Under the pieces are notes generated by a model. The model was not told where the DNA came from, made no database searches, and saw nothing but the letters and a program-made list of their open reading frames with translations. Of a stretch of DNA of 64,000 nucleotides, positions 35,552 to 44,950 are shown one piece after another (the stretch's first letter is position 1; each line of letters begins with the position of its first letter). Location: positions 1 to 64,000 of the forward strand of contig BQMY01000092.1 in NCBI GenBank assembly GCA_022181065.1. The letters run 5' to 3'. The position numbers were made by a program, and so were the translations under genes. Source of the stretch: Melioribacteraceae bacterium. GTDB lineage: Bacteria > Bacteroidota > Ignavibacteria > Ignavibacteriales > Melioribacteraceae.

Positions 35552-36823
35552 TTTAACCAACATCATTTTTTTGATATTAACAAAATTTCCCGCTTCAATT
35601 TTGTACAGATAGATACCACTGTTTAACGCAGAAGCATTGAATGTTACTTCATAGTTGCCTGCTTCACGATAACCGTTAATTAGCACCGCAATCTCTTCAC
35701 CCAGCATGTTATAAACAGATAGTTTTACATTTCCGTTTTCAGGAATTGCAAAAGTTATGTTAGTAGTCGGGTTAAAAGGATTCGGGTAGTTTTGTGTTAA
35801 GTTGAATTCAGATGGTATTGAAGTTACTTCAACAGAAATTGATTCGCTGAATGAAACCGTACCATCGAAATCGATTTGTTTCAATCTGTATTCAATAGAA
35901 CCTTCATAATTATCAACTTTATCAATGAAGTTATATGAATTAATTTCGTTTGTGGTACCGTTACCATCAACAAATGCGATTGTAGTCCATTCACCTGCAA
36001 AGTTCTTTTCAATTTCAAAACCTTTGTTATTCAATTCGGTAGCGGTTGTCCAGCTAAGTTCAACACTACTTCCTGAAACAGAAGCAGAAAAAGAAGTAAG
36101 TTCAACAGGTACAGAACCCGCGGGTGCGAAATCAGAGGCATAATATCGTGGTAAAATCTGGTAACCTTCGTCATAAGGTGACTGCGAATCGAACTGTCCT
36201 GCCATACCAATAATATCAACCGGCCATGTTGGTTCAGGTTGACCAGATATATCCATATCAGAATCAATTCTTACATCAATTTCACCGGTCGCGTCAGAAA
36301 CCTGTAAGGTTGTACTTCCGCTTGAAGGCCATGTGCCGCCTGTAAGAGTAACATTCTGGAAAGCTACCAACTGACCTTCGTACATTTCAGCATTCGCAAG
36401 AAAATCGGCAATAGTCATAACAGCAGGAGCATAAGGTGTATTACCTGTGCTGATTATCGTAAAAGCATCACCATTTTCCGGTTGGAGCTGAGTTAAACCG
36501 TTATACTGACCAATAACACCGGTAACTTCAACTTCTGTACCGAGCTCAAGTTCAGGGGAAGTACTTCCGGCAAAAAAAGTTGTAATACCACCTGTTGCAT
36601 CCTGAATATAGTATGAATGGTTTGAAGTCTGATAATTCGGACTCATAACCAATCCGCTAATTGTTACAGTCTGACCTAATAGATCTGGAACAAGATCGTT
36701 ATCGGCATCAGCTCTTGCCTCGGCGATAGTGATCACTTCGGTTACGTCGTCAGTACTTGCGAATGAGTTTACATACCCGAAAAGCAGTATAAGAAAAACA
36801 AATAGTAAACCTTTAATTTTCAT
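35549..36823 (-). CDS. T9SS-exported protein with OB-fold-like and FnIII-like domains
   Basis: A 424-residue secreted protein. Signal peptide 1-22. Residues 30-225 hold two OB-fold-like units (LLGQTVTISGLVMSPNYQTSNHSYYIQDATGGITTFF-type and the second starting at VAFQNVTLTGG), a layout seen in DUF5689/YhcR-like proteins of this phylum that often sit in secreted nucleases. Here no nuclease domain follows. Residues 235-335 are FnIII-like (VPVELTSFSASVSGSSVELSW). The last 85 residues are a T9SS sorting domain (TQNYPNPFNPTTNITF ... KKMMLVK). GGAGG lies before the ATG at 36823. Function unknown. Confidence 0.82.
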   Translation of the reverse strand: MKIKGLLFVFLILLFGYVNSFASTDDVTEVITIAEARADADNDLVPDLLGQTVTISGLVMSPNYQTSNHSYYIQDATGGITTFFAGSTSPELELGTEVEVTGVIGQYNGLTQLQPENGDAFTIISTGNTPYAPAVMTIADFLANAEMYEGQLVAFQNVTLTGGTWPSSGSTTLQVSDATGEIDVRIDSDMDISGQPEPTWPVDIIGMAGQFDSQSPYDEGYQILPRYYASDFAPAGSVPVELTSFSASVSGSSVELSWTTATELNNKGFEIEKNFAGEWTTIAFVDGNGTTNEINSYNFIDKVDNYEGSIEYRLKQIDFDGTVSFSESISVEVTSIPSEFNLTQNYPNPFNPTTNITFAIPENGNVKLSVYNMLGEEIAVLINGYREAGNYEVTFNASALNSGIYLYKIEAGNFVNIKKMMLVK

Positions 36824-37119
36824 GGATCCTCCATAATTATTATTTGAAAAAAACTTCCCTAAAATTAAGTAAATTTCAACTCTTTTTACATGCTTCACAT
36901 CATTAAAAAAATATAAATATTCTTCCCCTTAAATGTATAATTCTATAAATAATCCGGTTAAACCAATAAATTTCAAATTAAAAACTTTATTAAAATTCAA
37001 GAATTAAAATGGGCAATTTCCAAATACGCCTGCATTAATGAAATTCAATGCAACCAAATGTATAATTTTGATTATATTGGCACTTAAATTTGAAATACTT
37101 CAATTTCAGAGAGGTGAAA
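36824..37119. promoter_or_regulatory. Divergent upstream region (no gene)
   Basis: 296 AT-rich bases between divergent genes. The phrase AAATGTATAATT occurs twice (about 36932 and 37053), possibly as promoter elements for the two directions. Nothing else is recognised. Confidence 0.35.
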
Positions 37120-38301
37120 ATGGCAGATATATCTAAAAAAGATCTTGAATTGTGGGCAGATTACCTGCTCGATTATTCCCTGGGCGGAATTACTAAAGAC
37201 GATGTTGTAATGGTTAAAGGTGAGCATATTTGCTGGCCGCTCATGTCTGTAATTCAGGATAAAATTATTGCTTCGGGTGGTGTACCTGACCTCAATATTA
37301 CTGCACCGGATAATGATCGCGGTAAAGTTTGGGGTGCCTCAATGGCAAGACACGGCTCGGAAGAACAAATTACCAAAGTACCTGCATGGCATAAAACACG
37401 CTATGAGGCTATGACGAAATATATCGAAATACTCGGTGTTGAAAATCCTGACTTTTTCGGTAATGTCAGAAATGAACTTGCACAGGCAATAATGAAAGCT
37501 GATGAACCGATAAAGAATATTCGACTTTCAAAACCGTGGGTATTAACTTTATTCCCTACTAAAGGTTTTGCAGACCTTGAAGGTATGACTCTGGAAGAGT
37601 ACACAAAAGTTATCGTTGACGCTTCAACCGTTGACCCAAGATTGCTCGAGGAAGTTGAAGAAGATATTTATCAGCTTCTTCATAAAAGTAATGAAATCAA
37701 GATAGTCTCTGAACATCCCGATTCCGGAAAGGAACTTACACTAAAAATGAATATCGCAAAACGCGACGTTGTTAAGTGCACAGGAAAACGAAATTTCCCT
37801 GATGGTGAAGTTTTTACAAGTCCGGATGCCAATACTGTTGAAGGCGAAATATTTGTTGATCTTCCCGTCTTTCAGGGGGGCGCGACAATCCAGGGTATAT
37901 ATCTGAAATTCGAAAATGGTATGATCACAGATTACAGCGCCAAAGAAGGTGGTGAAACTCTCGCGAAAATCATTGAAACCGACAGAGGTTCTCACCGAAT
38001 TGGTGAAGTTGCTCTCGGTATGAATAATGGTATGAAAGTAGCGCTTAAACATCCTTTATTTGTTGAAAAAGTTGGAGCGACTCTCCATATCGCTATTGGC
38101 GCTAGTTATACCGAATGTTATGAAACAGAAGCGCCAACAGCAGACGCTAAAGAAAAACTTTTCGAAGCCGGTGTACTTAACCGTTCGGCGCAGCATGTTG
38201 ATATTGTCACAGATTTCAGACCTGGTGGAACCGGTAGAGCTGTTTATCTCGACGATGTAAAACTGGCAATAAAAAATGGTATCTGGGTTGTACCCGCTTA
38301 A
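37120..38301 (+). CDS. M29 family metallo-aminopeptidase (aminopeptidase T/AmpS-like)
   Basis: A 393-residue aminopeptidase. The C-terminal half has the M29 metal-ligand pattern: Glu in NTVEGEIF, Glu in GEVALGMN, His in LHIAIGASY with the catalytic Tyr, and His-x-Asp in QHVDIVTDF. The N-terminal domain includes RGKVWGASMARHGSEEQ. It removes N-terminal residues from peptides in the cytosol. GAGGTG precedes the ATG at 37120; the longest frame starts ten codons earlier. Arginine deiminase follows after 32 bases and may be co-transcribed, which would link peptide breakdown and arginine use. Confidence 0.9.
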   Translation: MADISKKDLELWADYLLDYSLGGITKDDVVMVKGEHICWPLMSVIQDKIIASGGVPDLNITAPDNDRGKVWGASMARHGSEEQITKVPAWHKTRYEAMTKYIEILGVENPDFFGNVRNELAQAIMKADEPIKNIRLSKPWVLTLFPTKGFADLEGMTLEEYTKVIVDASTVDPRLLEEVEEDIYQLLHKSNEIKIVSEHPDSGKELTLKMNIAKRDVVKCTGKRNFPDGEVFTSPDANTVEGEIFVDLPVFQGGATIQGIYLKFENGMITDYSAKEGGETLAKIIETDRGSHRIGEVALGMNNGMKVALKHPLFVEKVGATLHIAIGASYTECYETEAPTADAKEKLFEAGVLNRSAQHVDIVTDFRPGGTGRAVYLDDVKLAIKNGIWVVPA

Positions 38302-38333
38302 AAAACAACTATAATTATTATACGGAAACATTT

Positions 38334-39581
38334 ATGCAGGTTAGAGTAAAATCTGAAATTGGGGAACTTGAAGGCGTTATTATCCATAATCCGGGACCGG
38401 AAGTGGAAAATATGACACCACGAAACGCTGAACGAGCATTATATAGCGACATTCTCAATTTGAGTGTAGCAAATGAAGAATACTCACTTTTCAAAGGTAT
38501 TCTCAATAAGGTATCAAAAACATTCGAAATAAAAGATCTCTTACTCGATGTACTGAAGATACCGGAAGGTAAACATAAACTGCTGAATGATATCTGTAAA
38601 AATGAAGGTGTGCTGAATATAGCTGATCATCTTTTTGAGCTTGATGAAACTACACTTGCGCAGCAGCTTATTGAGGGTGTACCTCTTGTTAAAAATAATT
38701 TGACAAACTTTCTTAGCGCGGAGAGATATTCTCTCCGTCCGCTTCATAACTTCTTTTTTACACGTGATGCCTCAGTTTCGATCAATGACAAGGTATTGAT
38801 CTCCCGAATGAGTAGTCAGGTGCGTGAAAGAGAAGCCCTTATTATGAATGCTATTTTCAATTATCACCCGCAGCTTAAAACCAAGACTGTTAATCCGGGA
38901 TTAACTATCGGGGGATCAAGTCGTGTTAAAATTGAAGGCGGGGATGTTCTTATTGCGAGAGAGGATGTATTATTGATAGGAATCGGTTCCCGCACTACTA
39001 CAGAAGGCGTTGATTTTGTACTTGAGTGCTTGAAAGAGAATAAAGCCACACGTAGTATTATCGTTCAGGAATTACCACTCTCTCCCGAATCTTTTATACA
39101 TCTTGATATGGTATTTACATTTCTGGACACCAACAAATGTATGATTTATGAGCCGGTTGTACTCAACTATCACGCATATGAAACCGTGAAAATTTCTATT
39201 GATAACGGTAAGGTTAAATCTATTAAAGAAGAGCTGAATCTTTTTGAAGCAATGAAAGGAGTTGGCTTCGATCTTGAACCGGTATTCTGTGGCGGAGCAG
39301 ATGACTGGACACAGGAAAGAGAGCAGTGGCACAGTGGAGCAAACTTTTTCGCGCTTGGTCCGGGAAAGGTTATTGGATATGGCAGAAACTCGAAAACAAT
39401 TGAAGAATTGAATAAGCATGGTTTTGAGATTTTGCACGCATATGATGTGCTCGAAGATGATATTGATTTGTCTCAGTACAAAAAATACGCTATCACCATT
39501 GATGGTGCTGAACTCTCAAGAGGAGGTGGCGGTTGCAGATGTATGACTATGCCGGTCAGCAGAAAAGATGTAAATTGGTAA
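38334..39581 (+). CDS. arcA: Arginine deiminase
   Basis: A 415-residue guanidino-group hydrolase converting arginine to citrulline and ammonia. The N terminus is VKSEIGELEGVIIHNPGPE; active-site segments visible are FTRDASVSI (Asp), KIEGGDVLI (Glu/Asp), FIHLDMVF (His-x-Asp) and the nucleophile Cys in RGGGGCRCMTMP near the C terminus. No ornithine carbamoyltransferase or carbamate kinase (arcB, arcC) is adjacent, so the ATP-yielding pathway is either encoded elsewhere or absent. Confidence 0.94.
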   Translation: MQVRVKSEIGELEGVIIHNPGPEVENMTPRNAERALYSDILNLSVANEEYSLFKGILNKVSKTFEIKDLLLDVLKIPEGKHKLLNDICKNEGVLNIADHLFELDETTLAQQLIEGVPLVKNNLTNFLSAERYSLRPLHNFFFTRDASVSINDKVLISRMSSQVREREALIMNAIFNYHPQLKTKTVNPGLTIGGSSRVKIEGGDVLIAREDVLLIGIGSRTTTEGVDFVLECLKENKATRSIIVQELPLSPESFIHLDMVFTFLDTNKCMIYEPVVLNYHAYETVKISIDNGKVKSIKEELNLFEAMKGVGFDLEPVFCGGADDWTQEREQWHSGANFFALGPGKVIGYGRNSKTIEELNKHGFEILHAYDVLEDDIDLSQYKKYAITIDGAELSRGGGGCRCMTMPVSRKDVNW

Positions 39582-39652
39582 TATTACCCTGAACTTTCCT
39601 ATTGACGGAACGTCAAAACTGTTATACAGCTGCAAAATTATATGTAGGGAGA

Positions 39653-40738
39653 ATGTTCAGGGTACTTTTAATTATATTATTTGTTGGTGGTTTTCTCATC
39701 CTCTCGGCGCAGGAAAACTCCTCAATTAATCAGCGTAAAGCAGTCGTTGATCCCCCTGATAATTCGTACATCACACCAAACACAGCACTTTCATCATCCA
39801 AATCTTCTTTCCCCATTATAGCTGTGGGTGAAATGAGACGTGTTTCCACACTCGAATCTTTTTATGTCTGGGAATCGTTTGTTAATGGCGGAAAAATAAA
39901 TCTTGCTCCTGAAATCAACGATGAAGAGCGTTTACGAATTATCAGAAATATCGCCTCTAAAAATCCCGGTTTACTGGTCATGCTTGGTAACATGGTAAAT
40001 TATGGAGCAAAAGAGCATAACTGGGAATATTTCGATGATATATTCCGTCCACTCTCTAACCGTAAAATCCCTACTTACGCTATATTAGGTGAACATGAGT
40101 ACTGGGGCAGGAACTCCCTTTCGAAAAAATATATATATCAGAGATTTCCTGTTCTCGGCAAATCCAGCTGGTATAGCAAAAAATCGGATGGTGTAATTAT
40201 GTTGTTCCTCAACTCAAATGAGGATGAGATGACAAACGAGGAATGGGAGAGTCAGCAAATATGGTTCGAAAAGCAGATAACGTCTGCTGAGACTGACAAA
40301 TCTATCAAGGGTGTAATTGTTTTTGTTCATCACGCACCATTTACCAATAGCGACAGAGATGAATCCGACATAGTTAAATCCACATTCCTTCCACGTTTTA
40401 TCGCCGCAAAAAAAACTATGTTAATGGTTTCTGGCAATTGCGCCACTTACGAACGTTTTGATAAATACGGAAAAGCTTTTATTGTTTCGGGTGGCGGCGG
40501 AGCTCCGAGAAGTAAACTGTCGTGGGATTCCGGATCGCATAAAGATGAATACCGCCGACACCTGCCGGATGAGCGCGGCAATGTACGACCGTTTAATTAT
40601 GTTCAACTCGATGTTTCCAACACCGGAATTTTAGTTTCAGTGACAGGGTTGAATAAAGGAAACGTCAACTTTTTCGTTATGGAAGAGTTTGAGATACCAT
40701 TTCCGCAACTTACAGACAAGCCTGCCGCTATAGATTAA
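39653..40738 (+). CDS. Degenerate calcineurin-fold metallophosphoesterase, secreted
   Basis: About 361 residues with signal peptide MFRVLLIILFVGGFLILSAQ. The fold follows purple-acid-phosphatase-like metallophosphoesterases, but the expected metal positions are replaced: the first Asp position reads VGEMRR, GD becomes GN in VMLGNMVNYG, GNHD becomes GEHE in AILGEHEYW, and the terminal GHxH becomes SGNCATYER. Only HHAPF survives. Catalysis is therefore doubtful and a binding role is more likely. A longer TTG-start frame from 39602 exists, but the ATG at 39653 places the signal peptide at the N terminus. It follows arcA on the same strand. Confidence 0.75.
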   Translation: MFRVLLIILFVGGFLILSAQENSSINQRKAVVDPPDNSYITPNTALSSSKSSFPIIAVGEMRRVSTLESFYVWESFVNGGKINLAPEINDEERLRIIRNIASKNPGLLVMLGNMVNYGAKEHNWEYFDDIFRPLSNRKIPTYAILGEHEYWGRNSLSKKYIYQRFPVLGKSSWYSKKSDGVIMLFLNSNEDEMTNEEWESQQIWFEKQITSAETDKSIKGVIVFVHHAPFTNSDRDESDIVKSTFLPRFIAAKKTMLMVSGNCATYERFDKYGKAFIVSGGGGAPRSKLSWDSGSHKDEYRRHLPDERGNVRPFNYVQLDVSNTGILVSVTGLNKGNVNFFVMEEFEIPFPQLTDKPAAID

Positions 40739-40826
40739 CTTTCCGCTTATTTCAATTGAATATCTTCCAAATATTTAATAATCTTGTTTATTGTATTAAT
40801 ATTTCCTCACTTTCGCGGATAACCCG

Positions 40827-41924
40827 ATGAAATATAAATATCCCGTTTATCAGCCTGGTCTGACCGGAAACGAAAAAAAGTATGTAAATGAATGTCTTGA
40901 TTCCACATGGATTTCCTCCAAAGGCGCTTTTATCAACAAATTTGAGAGTGCTTTTTCAGAATACCTTGGTATAAAGTACTCATCGGGTGTGCCGAATGGT
41001 ACAATTGCTTTGCACCTGGCTTTACTCACATTGGGAATTGGTGAAGGTGACGAGGTTATCGTTCCTACTTTCACTTATATCGCAAGTGTCAACGCGATAG
41101 CCTACACGGGGGCTAAGCCGGTCTTTGTTGATTCTACTTACGATACCTGGTTAATGGACCCTGAAGATATAAAACGAAAACTTACTCCTGCGACAAAGGC
41201 GATTATGCCCGTCCACTTATACGGTCATGTATGTGATATGGATTCCATTATGAAAATCGCGAAAAATAATTCACTTTTTGTGATTGAGGATGTGGCGGAA
41301 GCATTCGGAAGCAAATACAAAGGTACTTACGCCGGTAATTTCGGTGATATTGCCGCTTTCAGCTTTTTCGGTAATAAAACCATCACAACCGGTGAAGGTG
41401 GCATGGTTAGCACAAACGATAAAACCTTGTATGATCGTATGGTACATTTTAAAGGTCAAGGACTCGCGAAATACCGCGAATACTGGCATGATGTTATCGG
41501 ATATAATTACCGTATGACAAATATCTGCGCGGCTATCGGACTCGCGCAAATTGAACGCGCTGATGAAATTATCAAACGCAAACGTGATATTTTCTCCTGG
41601 TATGACAAATATCTCACCGGTTTGCCCCTTGAAATGCACCGTGAAAACAAGGATGTGTTCCATACCTTCTGGATGGTTAACATTCTTACAGAAACCGCGG
41701 AAATCCGTGATAATCTCAGAGAATTCCTGAAAGAAAAAGGTATTGAAACACGCCCAACATTCTATCCGGCGCATACAATGCCAATGTACACCTCAAAATT
41801 CCAGCGTCATCCCGTTGCGGAAGATATAGGGTGGAGAGGTATAAATCTGCCAAGTTATCCCGAACTTAATGAAGAAGATGTAAAAAATATCGCTGATGTT
41901 ATACAGGAGTTTTATCAGAAATGA
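40827..41924 (+). CDS. DegT/DnrJ/EryC1 family PLP aminotransferase
   Basis: A 365-residue sugar aminotransferase. Features: GVPNGTIALHLALLTLGIGEGDEVIVPTFTYIASVNAI-type start of the large domain, VIEDVAEAFGSKY, the PLP-binding Lys in FSFFGNKTITTGEGG, and YNYRMTNICAAIGLAQIE. Relatives make perosamine or other 4-amino-6-deoxy sugars for surface glycans. The stop overlaps the next start by 4 bases. First gene of a three-gene cassette (aminotransferase, GNAT, glycosyltransferase) that fits synthesis and transfer of an N-acylated amino sugar. Confidence 0.9.
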   Translation: MKYKYPVYQPGLTGNEKKYVNECLDSTWISSKGAFINKFESAFSEYLGIKYSSGVPNGTIALHLALLTLGIGEGDEVIVPTFTYIASVNAIAYTGAKPVFVDSTYDTWLMDPEDIKRKLTPATKAIMPVHLYGHVCDMDSIMKIAKNNSLFVIEDVAEAFGSKYKGTYAGNFGDIAAFSFFGNKTITTGEGGMVSTNDKTLYDRMVHFKGQGLAKYREYWHDVIGYNYRMTNICAAIGLAQIERADEIIKRKRDIFSWYDKYLTGLPLEMHRENKDVFHTFWMVNILTETAEIRDNLREFLKEKGIETRPTFYPAHTMPMYTSKFQRHPVAEDIGWRGINLPSYPELNEEDVKNIADVIQEFYQK

Positions 41925-42403
41925 ACGACAGGTACAGGGATGTTCAGATTATCGCCCTAACCAAAGAGGATTCGCAGCTTTTGCTGAACCTTTTGAAAAG
42001 TCTTAAACCGGAATATATGAGATATTTCCATCCGTTTCATTTTGATCACAAGACTGTATTCGAATTACTCGACAGCAAGGTAAAAGACAAATATTTCGGG
42101 ATTAAGGTTAACGGAAAACTTGGTGGTTTTTATATGCTGCGTGGTTTTGACAAAGGTTATGAAATACCCTCTTACGGAGTGATTATTGACGAAAACTACT
42201 CCGGATGCGGTCTCGCAATGTTAACCCTCAACCATATGTACACTTTTTGTCGTGTTAATAAAATAAAGAAAGTAATGCTGAAAGTTCATCCCGATAATGT
42301 GAGGGCGAAAAAGATTTATATTAAAGCCGGATTTGTTGAAACAGGTGTTGATGAAAAAAACGGTCACATTGTCTTCCACAAAAAAATTGAACTATGCAAA
42401 TAG
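41921..42403 (+). CDS. GNAT family N-acetyltransferase
   Basis: A 160-residue GNAT protein. The core is GVIIDENYSGCGLAMLTLNHMYTFCRVNKIKKVMLKVHPDN-type, with VRAKKIYIKAGFVETG at the acetyl-CoA-binding C terminus. Sandwiched by overlaps of 4 and 10 bases between the aminotransferase and the glycosyltransferase, it probably acylates the amino sugar made upstream. Confidence 0.85.
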   Translation: MNDRYRDVQIIALTKEDSQLLLNLLKSLKPEYMRYFHPFHFDHKTVFELLDSKVKDKYFGIKVNGKLGGFYMLRGFDKGYEIPSYGVIIDENYSGCGLAMLTLNHMYTFCRVNKIKKVMLKVHPDNVRAKKIYIKAGFVETGVDEKNGHIVFHKKIELCK

Positions 42404-43605
42404 CTTTTTATATACATCACACCACACTAAAGGCAGGTGGTATATTTACTTATACCGTTGGAATATTAAAACTTCTTCTTGCTTCTGATGATGTTAAAAA
42501 AATCTATCTCGTATATTCTTCCGAGCTTTCCGATTATGTTAAAGAACACTTCGATCATCCCAAAATAAAAAGCGTTGTAGTTGACCGGAAAAGCAAACTG
42601 GTGGATATCCGACTTAAACTCGCGTACTTCCTTTACGATACATACTTCATCTACTCACATTATTTCGGTTCGGCTGATAAACTAAGATTCCTGAAGCGGC
42701 TTTCAAACGTCTTTAATCCTTACAGAGTTATTGAGACGCTTAGTGTTGATGTTTTTCAGGTGCCGATGCAGTATTCGCCAATATACGGTACAAAAACACC
42801 TGTGCTTATAACGATGCACGATCTGCAGGAACTACACTTTCCGCAGTTTTTTGATTCCGGCGAAAGGATGCACCGCGCGATAAACACCAAAAAGGCGATG
42901 GAGGAGAGTGACAAGATCATTGTATCATTCCCGCATGTAAAGAGAGATATCCTGAAATTCTACGGCACAGCTGATAACAAAGTGCACGTCTGCACTCCGC
43001 CCATCTCGGAAAGCTGGTTCGGTAGTGTAGAGGCAACCCCGCTTGAGGAACTGAAAGCAAAGTATGATATTCCCGATAATTTTCTTCTGCTTCCGGCAGC
43101 AACGTGGCAGCACAAAAATCACATTACGTTGCTGAAAGCGATGAAATTACTGAAAGATAAGGGAAAAGAGTTATTCCTCGTTTCAACAGGTAACAAAACT
43201 GATTATTATAACGAGATAGAAAATTTCCTCAAAGAGAATAATATGGAAGGGAACGCGATTTTTACCGGAATCGTATCGGAGGAAGACCTGATCGGGTTTT
43301 TCAAAAACACATCACTTGTTGTAATACCAACTTTGTACGAGGCGGGCAGCGGTCCGCTATTTGAAGCCATGCGCTATGGCGCTCCGGCAATCTGCTCAAA
43401 TGTTACATCCCTGCCAGACACAGTGCAGGATGATCGTTTTATATTCGATCCCCACGACGACGAAGCCCTTGCCGATATGATCGAAAAAATGCTGGATGAT
43501 GAAGACTTCCGAAAGGCTAACCTAAGTAACGCGTCCAAAAGACTGGAATATTACAAATCACTCGATTATTATAAATCGTTCGGGGAGTTGTACTTATCGG
43601 TTTAG
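42394..43605 (+). CDS. GT-B glycosyltransferase (GT4-like)
   Basis: A 403-residue glycosyltransferase. The N-terminal half has LKAGGIFTYTVGILKLLL and VPMQYSPIYGTKTPVLITMHDLQEL; the C-terminal half has LLPAATWQHKNHITLLKAMKLL, IFTGIVSEEDLIGFFKNTSLVVIPTLYEAGSGPLFEAM (the E-x7-E-type GT4 signature) and a closing helical segment. It probably transfers the modified sugar onto a surface glycan or lipid carrier. Last gene of the cassette. Confidence 0.88.
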   Translation: MQIAFYIHHTTLKAGGIFTYTVGILKLLLASDDVKKIYLVYSSELSDYVKEHFDHPKIKSVVVDRKSKLVDIRLKLAYFLYDTYFIYSHYFGSADKLRFLKRLSNVFNPYRVIETLSVDVFQVPMQYSPIYGTKTPVLITMHDLQELHFPQFFDSGERMHRAINTKKAMEESDKIIVSFPHVKRDILKFYGTADNKVHVCTPPISESWFGSVEATPLEELKAKYDIPDNFLLLPAATWQHKNHITLLKAMKLLKDKGKELFLVSTGNKTDYYNEIENFLKENNMEGNAIFTGIVSEEDLIGFFKNTSLVVIPTLYEAGSGPLFEAMRYGAPAICSNVTSLPDTVQDDRFIFDPHDDEALADMIEKMLDDEDFRKANLSNASKRLEYYKSLDYYKSFGELYLSV

Positions 43606-43625
43606 TAATCCTGACTTATACCCAA

Positions 43626-43880
43626 TTAGTCACGGAGATATTTTTTCTCCAAATATTTGCGTAGGTCTGCTTTATAGTCAAAGTTTTCCGGTAACTTTAT
43701 AATTCCGCAAAGCTCCAGAACGTTTGGGGAGATCTCAGAATCTTCCATCATTTCGGTATCGGTAATTAGTTTAAAGTAATTCTCAACCAACTCTGACAAA
43801 CTTGAATTTTTCTTTTTGGCATAAATTTTTGCCTGTTGTATAACTGATTGATCAAGCGATAATGTTAGTTTCTTTTTCAT
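43626..43880 (-). CDS. DUF6364-like orphan antitoxin
   Basis: An 84-residue protein with a ribbon-helix-helix-type N terminus (MKKKLTLSLDQSVIQQAKIYAKKKNSSLSELVENYF) and an acidic middle, typical of DUF6364-like antitoxins that usually precede a PIN-domain toxin. No PIN gene is adjacent on either side. It may be a remnant or act on a distant toxin. Confidence 0.75.
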   Translation of the reverse strand: MKKKLTLSLDQSVIQQAKIYAKKKNSSLSELVENYFKLITDTEMMEDSEISPNVLELCGIIKLPENFDYKADLRKYLEKKYLRD

Positions 43881-43994
43881 GCTATAACAGTCCGAACCAA
43901 TATGAAATTATGTATTATTATTATATTCTTATTCAGGGTTTCGTAAATATTTTATTAAATTGCTTCAATATCAACAAGAAAAGAGTAGTACATC

Positions 43995-44912
43995 ATGAAA
44001 CGCAGAGATTTTATTACTTCATCCACACTTTTTACAGCGGGATTGTTCGCCGGACTTGGCAACATTAAAATAATTGGTAAAACCGGACTCACACCGGATA
44101 GTGTTAATATCCCCAAAATAAAATTAAACAACGGTATTTTAATGCCGCAGCTCGGATTTGGAACATCAGGTCTGAATGGTGATGTGTGTAAAAATTGTGT
44201 AAATCAGGCGATTTCGGTGGGATACCGACTTATAGATACAGCAACTATATATGGTAACGAAGAGTTTGTTGGCGCCGGGATAAAACTAAACGGGATTTCT
44301 CGCGATAAACTATTTATTACATCAAAGGTCTGGGTGAGTGATTTCGGGTATGAAAGCACTAAAAAAGCATTTGAAACATCCCTTGCCAAGTTGCAAACCG
44401 ATTATCTCGACCTTTACCTGATCCACCGTCCGAAAGGTGATGTGGATGGTACCTGGAAGGCTATGATGGAATTTTATAAAGCCGGTAAGATTCGCGCTAT
44501 TGGAATCAGCAATTTTGAGTATGACCACACGAAAGAATTGCTCTCAAAATCAAAAATTAAACCCGCGGTAAACCAGATAGAAACACATCCCTTTTTTCAG
44601 CAGCATAGAGCATACGCTGAACTGAAAGCGTTTGAAATACAGATGGAAGGATGGTCACCATTCGCACAAGGCAGAAACGGCATGTTCACAAACGAAACAA
44701 TCGCGAAAATAGGTAATAAATACGGTAAAACAAACGCGCAGGTTATCCTGAGATGGAACATGGAGCGTGGGATTATCGCTATCCCCCGTACATCCAAACT
44801 TGCTCACATGAAGGAGAACATCGATATTTTCGATTTTGAGTTAAGCAACGAGGATATGGAACTAATCAAAACCCTCGATCTAAATCGAACACAATTCCCT
44901 GAGTGGGGATAA
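43995..44912 (+). CDS. Aldo/keto reductase with Tat-type signal
   Basis: A 305-residue NADPH-type aldo/keto reductase. An N-terminal twin-arginine-like stretch (MKRRDFITSSTLFTAGLFAG) suggests export. The catalytic tetrad is visible: Asp in YRLIDTAT, Tyr in IYGNE, Lys in FITSKVW and His in YLIHRP. Cofactor-binding SKLAHMKENI lies near the C terminus. Substrate unknown; it ends FPEWG. Confidence 0.88.
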   Translation: MKRRDFITSSTLFTAGLFAGLGNIKIIGKTGLTPDSVNIPKIKLNNGILMPQLGFGTSGLNGDVCKNCVNQAISVGYRLIDTATIYGNEEFVGAGIKLNGISRDKLFITSKVWVSDFGYESTKKAFETSLAKLQTDYLDLYLIHRPKGDVDGTWKAMMEFYKAGKIRAIGISNFEYDHTKELLSKSKIKPAVNQIETHPFFQQHRAYAELKAFEIQMEGWSPFAQGRNGMFTNETIAKIGNKYGKTNAQVILRWNMERGIIAIPRTSKLAHMKENIDIFDFELSNEDMELIKTLDLNRTQFPEWG

Positions 44913-44950
44913 TCAACTGCACCTTTTGAACTTTCCACGATAATTATACA

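Noticed and set aside
41271-41774. 167-codon open frame on the minus strand
   Set aside because: Antisense to the aminotransferase gene, whose motifs are intact; low-complexity Phe/Ile-rich translation typical of a shadow frame.
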